Below, piece after piece: positions 1 through 5,012 of a DNA stretch of 5,066 nt. The notes under the pieces were generated by a model, which was not told the origin of the DNA, searched no databases, and saw only the letters and a program-made list of their open reading frames with translations. The DNA is taken from contig URKY01000088.1 in the NCBI GenBank assembly GCA_900548465.1, forward strand, positions 1-5,066, given 5' to 3'. This stretch comes from an uncultured Eubacterium sp. GTDB taxonomy: Bacteria > Bacillota > Clostridia > Lachnospirales > Lachnospiraceae. Within the stretch, counting starts at the first letter, position 1. Every line of letters starts with the position of its first letter. Position numbers and translations under genes: made by a program.

Positions 1-63
1 AGTAAAATCCACTGTGAAATGGAAGAGTGGAATTTAAAATTTTAATTTTGGAAAAAATAAAAT

Positions 64-69
64 TATAAT
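64..69 (+). promoter_or_regulatory. Possible -10 box upstream of the tsaE operon
   Basis: A perfect TATAAT lies at 64-69. The sequence 17 nt upstream (TTTAAT, 41-46) matches the -35 consensus at only 3 of 6 positions, so the promoter is uncertain in such AT-rich DNA. If used, transcription would begin near 76 and place the 13-bp hairpin at 85-128 inside a leader of about 100 nt before tsaE. A rival, weaker candidate lies after the hairpin: TTGAAT at 129-134 with TAAAAT at 149-154 (14-nt spacer) or TATAAA at 154-159 (19-nt spacer). Neither spacer is ideal. Confidence 0.3.
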
Positions 70-84
70 ATAAGATTTGAAAAT

Positions 85-128
85 AATAGGAATATTGTTT
101 ATACTTACAGGTAGGCAATATTCCTATT
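85..128 (+). terminator. 13-bp hairpin ahead of tsaE; terminator or attenuator candidate
   Basis: AATAGGAATATTG (85-97) is perfectly complementary to CAATATTCCTATT (116-128), with an 18-nt loop. The 3' arm runs into a T-rich but interrupted tail (TTTTGAATTTTG from 127). The 5' flank is A-rich, so the minus strand would also have a T-rich tail. It could be a bidirectional terminator for the upstream gene, or a leader attenuator if the -10 box at 64-69 is used. The AT-rich stem, long loop and broken T-tract make it a weak intrinsic terminator on paper. Confidence 0.45.
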
Positions 129-175
129 TTGAATTTTGCCCATTGGTGTAAAATATAAAAAGTGAGAGATTTACT

Positions 176-607
176 ATGATATATGAAACAAATTCGCCGG
201 AAGAAACATTTGAACTGGCAAAAAAAATTTCTGAAAAAATAATGCCGGGAAGCATTATTTGCCTTGATGGCGACTTGGGAGTGGGGAAAACCGTATTTAC
301 TCAGGGATTCGCAGAAGGTCTTGGAATAGAAGAGAGTGTTAACAGTCCGACATTTACAATAATTCAGGTATATGATGAAGGAAGGATACCTCTATATCAT
401 TTTGATGTGTACAGAATAGGAGACCCTGAGGAAATGTACGAAATCGGTTATGAAGACTATTTCTTTGGAGAAGGGGTTTGCCTCATAGAGTGGTCTAAAC
501 TAATAGAGGAGTTAATTCCCGAAGATGCCATTAAAGTGATAATTGAAAAGAATTTACAAAAAGGATTGGACTATAGAAAGATAACAGTGGAGGGCGTATG
601 CGAATAA
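176..607 (+). CDS. tsaE: TsaE, ATPase of the t6A tRNA-modification complex
   Basis: TsaE is the small P-loop ATPase that binds the TsaB-TsaD dimer. Its ATP hydrolysis is needed for repeated rounds of threonylcarbamoyl transfer to A37 of ANN-decoding tRNAs in the cytosol. The 143-residue product has the family's normal length. Visible motifs are Walker A GDLGVGKT (residues 32-39), the switch-like SPTF segment (57-60), HFDVYRI (75-81) and the conserved IEW near the end (104-106). The ATG at 176 gives the usual N-terminus, with the helix rich in E/T/S before the Walker A strand. Its ribosome-binding site is weak (GAGAG, 164-168). The 3' end overlaps tsaB by 10 nt, which suggests translational coupling. 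This is the first gene of the apparent operon. The assignment is secure from the motifs and the tsaB neighbour. Confidence 0.96.
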   Translation: MIYETNSPEETFELAKKISEKIMPGSIICLDGDLGVGKTVFTQGFAEGLGIEESVNSPTFTIIQVYDEGRIPLYHFDVYRIGDPEEMYEIGYEDYFFGEGVCLIEWSKLIEELIPEDAIKVIIEKNLQKGLDYRKITVEGVCE

Positions 608-1305
608 TAGCAATTGACAGTTCGGCAATGGTAGCTACAGTGGCAGTTACTACGGATGGTGTATTGAATGCAGAATATACAATAAATCATAAAAAGACAC
701 ATTCCCAGACTCTTTTACCAATGATTGCGGAAATGTGCAAAATGATAGAGCTTGATATGGAGACAGTTGATGCAATTGCCATATCAGGAGGACCGGGATC
801 ATATACGGGACTTAGAATTGGAAGTGCAACAGCTAAAGGTTTCGGGCTGGCTCTGAATAAGCCTATAATAAATGTACCTACAATTGATGCACTGGCTTAC
901 AATATGTTTTCAAGCAGTTATACTATATGTCCAATTATGGATGCAAGACGTGGACAGGTATATACAGGGATATTCAGATTTAATGGAACGGTGATGGAAA
1001 CAATCAAACCACAGTGCATTATGATGATAGATGAGTTGATAGCTGAACTGGATAAAATAAAAGAGCCGGTTATGTTTTTAGGAGATGGTATAGATACTCA
1101 GAAAGACGTAATTGAGGAAAAAATGATTACGGAGCATCATTATGCACCGGCATCAATGAATAGACAAAAAGCATCAAGTCTGGCAGCCTTGGCAGAAATA
1201 TATTATGCAGAAGGAAAAATTGAAACAGCTAAAGAACACAGACCGGAATATTTAAGACTTTCCCAGGCAGAGCGGGAATTAAAGGAAAAAATGAAACATG
1301 ATTAG
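598..1305 (+). CDS. tsaB: TsaB, non-catalytic partner of TsaD in t6A synthesis
   Basis: TsaB is an ASKHA-fold paralogue of TsaD. It forms a heterodimer with TsaD and supports t6A37 synthesis without catalysing the transfer itself. The 235-residue length is typical. The N-terminal strand IIAIDSS (3-9), THSQTLLP (34-41), the hallmark SGGPGSYTGLRIG (63-75), MDARRGQVY (114-122) and the C-terminal PEYLRLSQAER segment are all present. It lacks the metal-binding HxxxH of TsaD, as expected. The ATG at 598 lies 3 nt after GGAGGG (589-594). That spacing is tight, but the start matches the family and overlaps the end of tsaE by 10 nt. The 3' end overlaps rimI by 8 nt. In many bacteria this gene was called yeaZ. 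Confidence 0.96.
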   Translation: MRIIAIDSSAMVATVAVTTDGVLNAEYTINHKKTHSQTLLPMIAEMCKMIELDMETVDAIAISGGPGSYTGLRIGSATAKGFGLALNKPIINVPTIDALAYNMFSSSYTICPIMDARRGQVYTGIFRFNGTVMETIKPQCIMMIDELIAELDKIKEPVMFLGDGIDTQKDVIEEKMITEHHYAPASMNRQKASSLAALAEIYYAEGKIETAKEHRPEYLRLSQAERELKEKMKHD

Positions 1306-1738
1306 TTTTAGGAAAATGCTTGAAAGGGATATACCAAAAGTAGCGGAAATAGAAAAAGAAATTTTTTCAATTCCCTGGTCAGAGAAGGCTTTTCTGGATT
1401 CTTTAAAAAGTGACAACACAATATATATGGTAGCTGTATCTGAAGAAAAGGTAGTGGGATATTGCGGAATGTATCTGTATACCCCGGAGGCTAATATAAC
1501 TAATGTGGCAGTTGATAAACAATATAGAAGAAAGCATGTTGCAGAGCAACTTGTTGATAACATTATCAAAAAAGGAAAAGAACTGGGTATTACTGATATT
1601 ACATTGGAAGTAAGGGAAAGTAATGTTGGGGCCATAGCTTTATACGAAAAATCAGGCTTTGAAGAATCGGGAATACGAAAAAATTTTTATCAAAGACCAA
1701 CTGAAAATGCTTTGATAATGTGGAAACATAATCTATAA
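1298..1738 (+). CDS. rimI: RimI-type ribosomal-protein N-acetyltransferase (GNAT)
   Basis: This is a GNAT-fold acetyltransferase of the RimI family. In E. coli RimI acetylates the N-terminal alanine of ribosomal protein S18, but targets in Clostridia may differ. The 146 residues match the family. FSIPWSEKAF (23-32) is the typical alpha1-alpha2 segment, NVAVDKQYRRKHVA (69-82) is the acetyl-CoA-binding strand and loop, and LEVRESNVGAIALYEKSGF (103-121) followed by GIRKNFY (125-131) is the RimI C-terminal signature. The pyrophosphate loop usually reads R/Q-x-x-G-x-G/A; here the middle glycine position is His80. The ATG at 1298 overlaps tsaB by 8 nt. Its best ribosome-binding site (AAGGA, 1282-1286) is 11 nt away, so coupling to tsaB translation is likely. 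A tsaB-rimI pairing is common in bacteria. Confidence 0.9.
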   Translation: MISFRKMLERDIPKVAEIEKEIFSIPWSEKAFLDSLKSDNTIYMVAVSEEKVVGYCGMYLYTPEANITNVAVDKQYRRKHVAEQLVDNIIKKGKELGITDITLEVRESNVGAIALYEKSGFEESGIRKNFYQRPTENALIMWKHNL

Positions 1739-1748
1739 ACGGAATTAC

Positions 1749-1774
1749 TTTCCACTATGAATTTATAATGGAAA
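1749..1774 (+). other. Weak inverted repeat in the rimI to Cys4-gene gap
   Basis: TTTCCA (1749-1754) pairs with TGGAAA (1769-1774). After one C/A mismatch, three more pairs and a G-T wobble form inside. No T-tract follows, so it is not an intrinsic terminator. The same stretch contains TATAAT (1764-1769) without a convincing -35 box. The 73-nt gap is the longest break within the protein operon and might hold an internal promoter or processing site, but the sequence does not prove either. Confidence 0.3.
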
Positions 1775-1811
1775 AATATAAAATTACATTATTATGCATT
1801 AGGAGGAAGGT

Positions 1812-2057
1812 ATGCGAGTATATAAGGAACAAAAACTGCAAAAGATGTATTGTAACAACTGTGGAAAGAGCATAGAAATAAAAAATAGCATAATTATTGA
1901 GGGAGTATTTACTGTAGATTACAGGTGGGGATACTTCTCAGAAAAAGATGGAAAGAAACACAGCTTTGATTTATGTGAAAAATGCTATGATGAAATAACT
2001 AAAAAGTTTAAATATAATGTTGAAGAACGGGAATACACGGAGTTCTTTAACAGTTGA
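1812..2057 (+). CDS. Small Cys4 zinc-knuckle-like protein, function unknown
   Basis: This is a small soluble protein of 81 residues that I cannot assign to a characterised family. It has two CxxC pairs, CNNC (14-17) and CEKC (55-58), with a histidine at 50. Between them lies an aromatic segment, VDYRWGYFSEKDGKKHSFDLC (35-55). Two paired knuckles separated by about 37 residues suggest a single structural zinc site of the zinc-ribbon type. There is no signal peptide or membrane segment. The C-terminal part is charged. Translation is well supported by AGGAGG (1801-1806), 5 nt before the ATG. It is 40 nt upstream of rnz and in the same direction. My recollection is that similar short proteins occur in Lachnospiraceae genomes as hypotheticals. 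A role in RNA processing or RNA binding is only guilt by association. Confidence 0.85.
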   Translation: MRVYKEQKLQKMYCNNCGKSIEIKNSIIIEGVFTVDYRWGYFSEKDGKKHSFDLCEKCYDEITKKFKYNVEEREYTEFFNS

Positions 2058-2079
2058 CAGAGAGGCAATGCCGTCTCTG
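2058..2079 (+). other. Intercistronic hairpin ahead of rnz
   Basis: CAGAGA (2058-2063) pairs with TCTCTG (2074-2079). Inside, GGC (2064-2066) pairs with GCC (2070-2072) around an AAT loop, leaving G2073 bulged. The structure starts at the first base after the stop codon of the Cys4 gene and ends 8 nt before the rnz ribosome-binding site. No T-tract follows, so it should not terminate transcription. Possible roles are mRNA stability, processing, or tuning of rnz translation. Confidence 0.5.
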
Positions 2080-2087
2080 CCAAATTT

Positions 2088-2093
2088 AGGAGG
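2088..2093 (+). promoter_or_regulatory. Ribosome-binding site fixing the rnz start
   Basis: A full AGGAGG lies 4 nt before the ATG at 2098. The reading frame stays open further upstream to 2017, but that extension overlaps the Cys4 gene and lacks comparable support. It would also precede the conserved RNase Z N-terminus. The 2098 start is therefore preferred. Confidence 0.85.
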
Positions 2094-2097
2094 AAAA

Positions 2098-3006
2098 ATG
2101 TTAGATGTATGTTTGCTGGGTACAGGTGGAATGATGCCCCTTCCAAGAAGATGGCTTACGTCACTTATGTGCCGCTTTAATGGAAGTAATATATTAATAG
2201 ACTGCGGTGAAGGAACACAGGTGGCAATTAAACAGAAGGGATGGACCTTTAAGCCTATTGATGTGATTTGTATAACCCATTATCACGCAGATCACATTAG
2301 CGGACTGCCGGGGCTGTTACTTACTATGGGAAATGCAGAAAGAAAGGAACCACTTACCATGATTGGACCAAAGGGATTGGAAAGGGTGGTAAAAGCATTA
2401 AGAACCATAGCACCGGAACTTCCCTTTGAAATAAAATTTATAGAATTAACTGAAAACATGCAAACCATACAGTTTGATGAATATAGAATTAATGCCTTTA
2501 AAGTAAAACATAACGTAGTATGTTATGGATACTCAATAGAAATTGACAGAATTGGAAAATTTAATGCACAGAAAGCTAAGGAATTAGAAATTCCGGTTCA
2601 AAAGTGGAATGTTTTACAAAAAGGAAATGAGGTCACTATCGACGGAAAAACATATACTCCTGATATGGTTATGGGAGCAGCAAGAAAGGGATTGAAGGTG
2701 ACCTATACAACAGATACGCGACCGGTGGATGCTATAGTAGATGCAGCAAAAGGTGCAGATTTGTTTATATGTGAGGGAATGTATGGTGAACCGGACAAAG
2801 AAGCAAAAGCAATAGAGCATAAACATATGACATTTAAAGAGGCAGCACAACTGGCGAAAAGAGCCAATCCTAAAGAAATGTGGCTGACCCATTTTAGTCC
2901 GTCTCTTGTAAAACCGGCAATGTATATGGATACGGTTACAGAAATCTTTGAAAATGCAAAACCGGGTAAAGACGGTATGTCAGTAGATTTAATGTTTGAA
3001 GATTAA
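2098..3006 (+). CDS. rnz: Ribonuclease Z (tRNase Z), tRNA 3'-end endonuclease
   Basis: RNase Z is a zinc-dependent metallo-beta-lactamase-fold endonuclease. It cuts precursor tRNA just after the discriminator base, so that CCA can be added. The 302-residue product is a short-form enzyme of normal length. The N-terminus [11 protein letters not shown] and LIDCGEGTQ (33-41) are typical. The metal-binding motif HYHADH is at 61-66. Further expected ligands are visible: His138 (in VKHNVV), Asp206 (in TTDTRP) and His265 (in LTHFSPS). The conserved HMTFKEAA stretch (243-250) is present. The segment 153-176 is likely the flexible exosite arm; it reads IPVQKW where many enzymes have a Gly-Pro pair. The gene lies between the Cys4 gene and tsaD, 13 nt from the latter. 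The unprocessed tRNA-Ser downstream is a suitable substrate. Confidence 0.95.
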   Translation: MLDVCLLGTGGMMPLPRRWLTSLMCRFNGSNILIDCGEGTQVAIKQKGWTFKPIDVICITHYHADHISGLPGLLLTMGNAERKEPLTMIGPKGLERVVKALRTIAPELPFEIKFIELTENMQTIQFDEYRINAFKVKHNVVCYGYSIEIDRIGKFNAQKAKELEIPVQKWNVLQKGNEVTIDGKTYTPDMVMGAARKGLKVTYTTDTRPVDAIVDAAKGADLFICEGMYGEPDKEAKAIEHKHMTFKEAAQLAKRANPKEMWLTHFSPSLVKPAMYMDTVTEIFENAKPGKDGMSVDLMFED

Positions 3007-3007
3007 A

Positions 3008-3013
3008 AAGGAG
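3008..3013 (+). promoter_or_regulatory. Ribosome-binding site fixing a GTG start for tsaD
   Basis: AAGGAG begins one base after the rnz stop codon and sits 6 nt before GTG at 3020. An in-frame TTG at 2996 would add eight residues and overlap rnz, but this ribosome-binding site would then lie inside the coding region. GTG at 3020 gives the normal TsaD beginning, with the [11 protein letters not shown] motif close to the N-terminus. Confidence 0.8.
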
Positions 3014-3019
3014 TTTGTT

Positions 3020-4039
3020 GTGTCAGAAGTAAAAATATTAGCAATAGAAAGTTCATGTGATGAAACAGCAGCAGCAGTAGTAGTAAATGGAAGAAAGGCA
3101 CTGTCAAATGTGATTTCTTCCCAGATTGACCTCCACACACTTTATGGTGGTGTTGTACCTGAAATCGCATCAAGAAAACATATAGAAAATATAAATTACG
3201 TTATAGAGCAGGCTTTGAAAGAGGCAGACTGCACATTAGATGATATTGATGCCATAGGAGTAACATATGGCCCCGGACTTGTAGGTGCACTTCTTGTAGG
3301 TGTAGCGGAAGCAAAAGCCATTTGTTTTGCCAAAAATATACCTCTTATAGGAGTACATCATATTGAAGGTCATATATGTGCAAATTATGTGGAAAATAAG
3401 GATTTAGAACCTCCATTTGTATGCCTTGTTGTTTCAGGGGGACATACTCACCTTGTAGTAGTGGAGGATTACGGTAAATACAAGATTCTTGGAAAAACGA
3501 GAGATGATGCGGCAGGAGAAGCTTTTGATAAAGTGGCAAGGGCTATAGGGCTTGGATATCCGGGAGGACCGAAAATTGACAAAATTTCAAAAGAGGGAAA
3601 TCCTCATGCATATGAATTCCCACGTGCCAAAATCACTGACAGCGTATATGATTTTAGCTTTAGTGGGTTGAAATCAGCCGTACTAAATCAGTTAAATGTA
3701 TCTGAAATGAAGGGAGAGACTATCAACCCGGCTGATGTGGCAGCTTCATTCCAAAACTGCGTTGTAGACACGTTGCTGACAAGAACTATGCACGCACTGG
3801 AGGAAACAGGGATGAAAAAACTTGCAATAGCAGGGGGCGTAGCTTCAAACTCTGCAATAAGAGAAGCGTTTACAAAAGAATGCAAAGCGAGAAATATTGA
3901 ATTTTATCATCCGTCACCAATATTATGTACAGATAATGCTGTAATGATAGGATCGGCAGCTTATTATGAATACATAAACGGCGTAAGGGACGGCTGGGAT
4001 TTGAACGCAATTCCTAACCTGAAATTAGGAGAGAGATAA
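3020..4039 (+). CDS. tsaD: TsaD, tRNA A37 threonylcarbamoyltransferase
   Basis: TsaD is the catalytic subunit that transfers the threonylcarbamoyl group from TC-AMP (made by TsaC/Sua5) to N6 of A37 in ANN-decoding tRNAs. It acts with TsaB and TsaE. From the GTG start the protein has 339 residues, the usual bacterial length. The ASKHA-fold motifs appear in order: [11 protein letters not shown] (6-16), [11 protein letters not shown] (84-94), metal-binding HHIEGH (113-118, with His114 and His118 as the likely ligands), SGGHTHL (139-145), GEAFDKVAR (166-174), [10 protein letters not shown] (212-221), GGVASN (272-277) and CTDNAVMIG (303-311), where Asp305 is the likely third metal ligand. It is 13 nt after rnz and 21 nt before ispD. 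Older names are gcp and ygjD. No key residue is missing. Confidence 0.97.
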   Translation: MSEVKILAIESSCDETAAAVVVNGRKALSNVISSQIDLHTLYGGVVPEIASRKHIENINYVIEQALKEADCTLDDIDAIGVTYGPGLVGALLVGVAEAKAICFAKNIPLIGVHHIEGHICANYVENKDLEPPFVCLVVSGGHTHLVVVEDYGKYKILGKTRDDAAGEAFDKVARAIGLGYPGGPKIDKISKEGNPHAYEFPRAKITDSVYDFSFSGLKSAVLNQLNVSEMKGETINPADVAASFQNCVVDTLLTRTMHALEETGMKKLAIAGGVASNSAIREAFTKECKARNIEFYHPSPILCTDNAVMIGSAAYYEYINGVRDGWDLNAIPNLKLGER

Positions 4040-4060
4040 AATATATAATGGGAGAGACCT

Positions 4061-4756
4061 ATGTGTAAAATTACGGCAATTGTACTGGCTGCCGGAACAG
4101 GTAGCAGGATGAAGAGTAAAGAAAAAAAGCAATTTATGAAAATAAATGGGAAACCGGTAATCTGGTATTCCCTTTTTCAATTTGAAAAAAGCATAGTGGA
4201 TGAGGTTATATTGGTTACAGGAGAAGAAGATATAGAATATTGTAACGAAAACATAGTGAAACAATATAACCTGAAAAAAGTAAAGCATATTATCGCCGGA
4301 GGAAGTGAGAGATATGAGTCGGTTTATAATGGACTTAAGAAAACTACAGGAGATATTGTGCTAATTCATGATGGGGCAAGACCAATGCTTAACCAAAAGA
4401 TAATAGCAAGATGCATAGAAGGGGCAAAAAAATATAAAGCATGTGTAGCAGGTGTTGCAACGAAAGATACAGTGAAAATTGTAGACAAAGATAAAAAGGT
4501 GGTAAATACTCCCCGGAGGGATAGTGTATGGATAACCCAGACTCCTCAGGCTTTTGATGTAGCTCTCATAAAGAAAGCATATGCGGAAATGATTAAAAGC
4601 AAGGAACACAATGTAACAGATGATGCCATGGTTGTTGAGACTTATGGCGATGCTAAGGTATATTTTGTTGAGGGAAGTTACAGCAATATAAAGATAACTA
4701 CACCTGAAGACATTGAGGTGGCAGAAGTTTTGTTGTCTAAAAGGGAAAGTATATAA
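4061..4756 (+). CDS. ispD: IspD, 2-C-methyl-D-erythritol 4-phosphate cytidylyltransferase
   Basis: IspD joins CTP and MEP to give CDP-ME, the third step of the MEP route to IPP and DMAPP, in the cytosol. The 231 residues match the family. The nucleotide-binding loop LAAGTGSRM (9-17) is followed by Lys23 in KKQF. GGSERYESVYNGL (80-92), IHDGARP (102-108), PRRDSVWITQTPQAF (151-165), VTDDAMVVE (185-193) and NIKITTPED (209-217) complete the signature. Ribitol-5-phosphate cytidylyltransferases (TarI) are close relatives, so a small risk of misassignment remains; there are no teichoic-acid genes nearby. The ribosome-binding site GGGAG (4050-4054) lies 6 nt before the ATG. The gene ends about 48 nt before the tRNA promoter, with no recognisable terminator between them. 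Confidence 0.88.
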   Translation: MCKITAIVLAAGTGSRMKSKEKKQFMKINGKPVIWYSLFQFEKSIVDEVILVTGEEDIEYCNENIVKQYNLKKVKHIIAGGSERYESVYNGLKKTTGDIVLIHDGARPMLNQKIIARCIEGAKKYKACVAGVATKDTVKIVDKDKKVVNTPRRDSVWITQTPQAFDVALIKKAYAEMIKSKEHNVTDDAMVVETYGDAKVYFVEGSYSNIKITTPEDIEVAEVLLSKRESI

Positions 4757-4772
4757 AACGACTAAATTCTGC

Positions 4773-4799
4773 AAAAAATAAAAAAAAAAAATTAAATTT
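4773..4799 (+). promoter_or_regulatory. A-tract region, possible UP element of the tRNA promoter
   Basis: Almost entirely A and T, this stretch includes six A at 4773-4778 and a run of twelve A at 4780-4791. It directly precedes the -35 box at 4804. A-tracts in this position often act as UP elements for stable-RNA promoters by contacting the RNA polymerase alpha subunit. The assignment is from position and composition only. No hairpin was found here, so ispD transcription may read through into the tRNAs. Confidence 0.4.
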
Positions 4800-4803
4800 G
4801 GTG

Positions 4804-4832
4804 TTGACATTAAAAAAAAATAGTGATAATAT
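4804..4832 (+). promoter_or_regulatory. Strong promoter for the tRNA-Ser genes
   Basis: A consensus -35 TTGACA (4804-4809) is followed after 17 nt by TAATAT (4827-4832), preceded by TGA to make an extended -10. An exact TATAAT also exists at 4830-4835, but its 20-nt spacer is too long for typical use. The spacer has a nine-A run (4812-4820). Transcription would start near 4838-4840, about 22-24 nt before the tRNA 5' end. The GC-rich start region (GGC) after an AT-rich -10 recalls stringently controlled stable-RNA promoters. Confidence 0.8.
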
Positions 4833-4839
4833 AATCAGG

Positions 4840-4857
4840 CACGTCACGAGAGACGTG
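4840..4857 (+). other. Inverted repeat in the tRNA 5' leader
   Basis: CACGTC (4840-4845) and GACGTG (4852-4857) are perfect inverted repeats around a 6-nt loop. An alternative pairing, TCACG (4844-4848) with CGTGA (4854-4858), is also possible. The repeat fills almost the whole predicted leader and ends 4 nt before the mature 5' end of tRNA-Ser(UGA). It could be a leader hairpin affecting RNase P processing, or a protein-binding palindrome over the start site. Confidence 0.5.
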
Positions 4858-4861
4858 ATAC

Positions 4862-4946
4862 GGAGAGGTGTCCGAGTGGTTTATGGTGCCGGTCTTGAAA
4901 ACCGGTGTGGTTAGTCCCACCGTGGGTTCGAATCCCACCTTCTCCG
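4862..4946 (+). tRNA. tRNA-Ser(UGA)
   Basis: This is a class II tRNA of 85 nt that reads UCA and other UCN codons. The acceptor stem GGAGAGG (4862-4868) pairs with CTTCTCC (4939-4945) with one G-T wobble. The discriminator is G4946, as expected for serine. The anticodon arm is CCGGT/ACCGG (4889-4893, 4901-4905) with loop CTTGAAA and anticodon TGA at 4896-4898. A long variable arm pairs GTGG (4907-4910) with CCAC (4917-4920). The T arm is GTGGG/CCCAC around TTCGAAT. The 3' CCA is not encoded: the discriminator is followed by CTGTAT. Maturation therefore needs RNase Z and CCA nucleotidyltransferase. A36-A37-A38 suits i6A37 formation by MiaA rather than t6A. Confidence 0.97.
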
Positions 4947-4988
4947 CTGTATATTACACAATCCTGACCGATTAGATGTAATATATAG
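4947..4988 (+). other. 12-bp hairpin in the spacer between the two tRNAs
   Basis: CTGTATATTACA (4947-4958) pairs with TGTAATATATAG (4977-4988) over 12 positions, with one G-T wobble. Inside the 18-nt loop, AATC (4960-4963) can pair with GATT (4970-4973) around CTGACC. The stem begins at the first base after the discriminator of tRNA-Ser(UGA). No T-tract follows and a second tRNA lies just downstream, so it is more likely a processing structure than a terminator. Confidence 0.55.
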
Positions 4989-5012
4989 TTCGTAACTAAA
5001 AGTCAACTACTT

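Noticed and set aside
1..45. C-terminal codons of an upstream gene
   Set aside because: Two frames are open from the window edge (stops at 43-45 and 35-37), each with only a dozen or so codons and no recognisable motif, so neither can be chosen.
1279..1635. Minus-strand open frame of 118 codons
   Set aside because: It is antisense to rimI, which has full family signatures; its hydrophobic look is a by-product of the complement of A-rich codons.
1764..1769. TATAAT in the rimI to Cys4-gene gap as an internal promoter
   Set aside because: The nearest good -35-like sequence (TTGATA, 1722-1727) is 36 nt away, too far for normal use.
2017..2097. N-terminal extension of rnz into the Cys4 gene
   Set aside because: It overlaps a well-supported gene, and the AGGAGG at 2088-2093 plus the conserved [11 protein letters not shown] beginning point to 2098.
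2996..3019. TTG start adding eight residues to TsaD
   Set aside because: The strong ribosome-binding site at 3008-3013 would be inside the gene, and GTG at 3020 gives the usual family N-terminus.
4044..4049. TATAAT just before ispD as an internal promoter
   Set aside because: No -35 box was found at 16-18 nt upstream, and the site is within AT-rich sequence where this hexamer is common.
4361..4810. Minus-strand open frame of 149 codons
   Set aside because: It lies antisense to ispD for most of its length, its translation is an irregular mix of Tyr/Phe/Cys-rich sequence with no recognisable motif, and ispD is certain.
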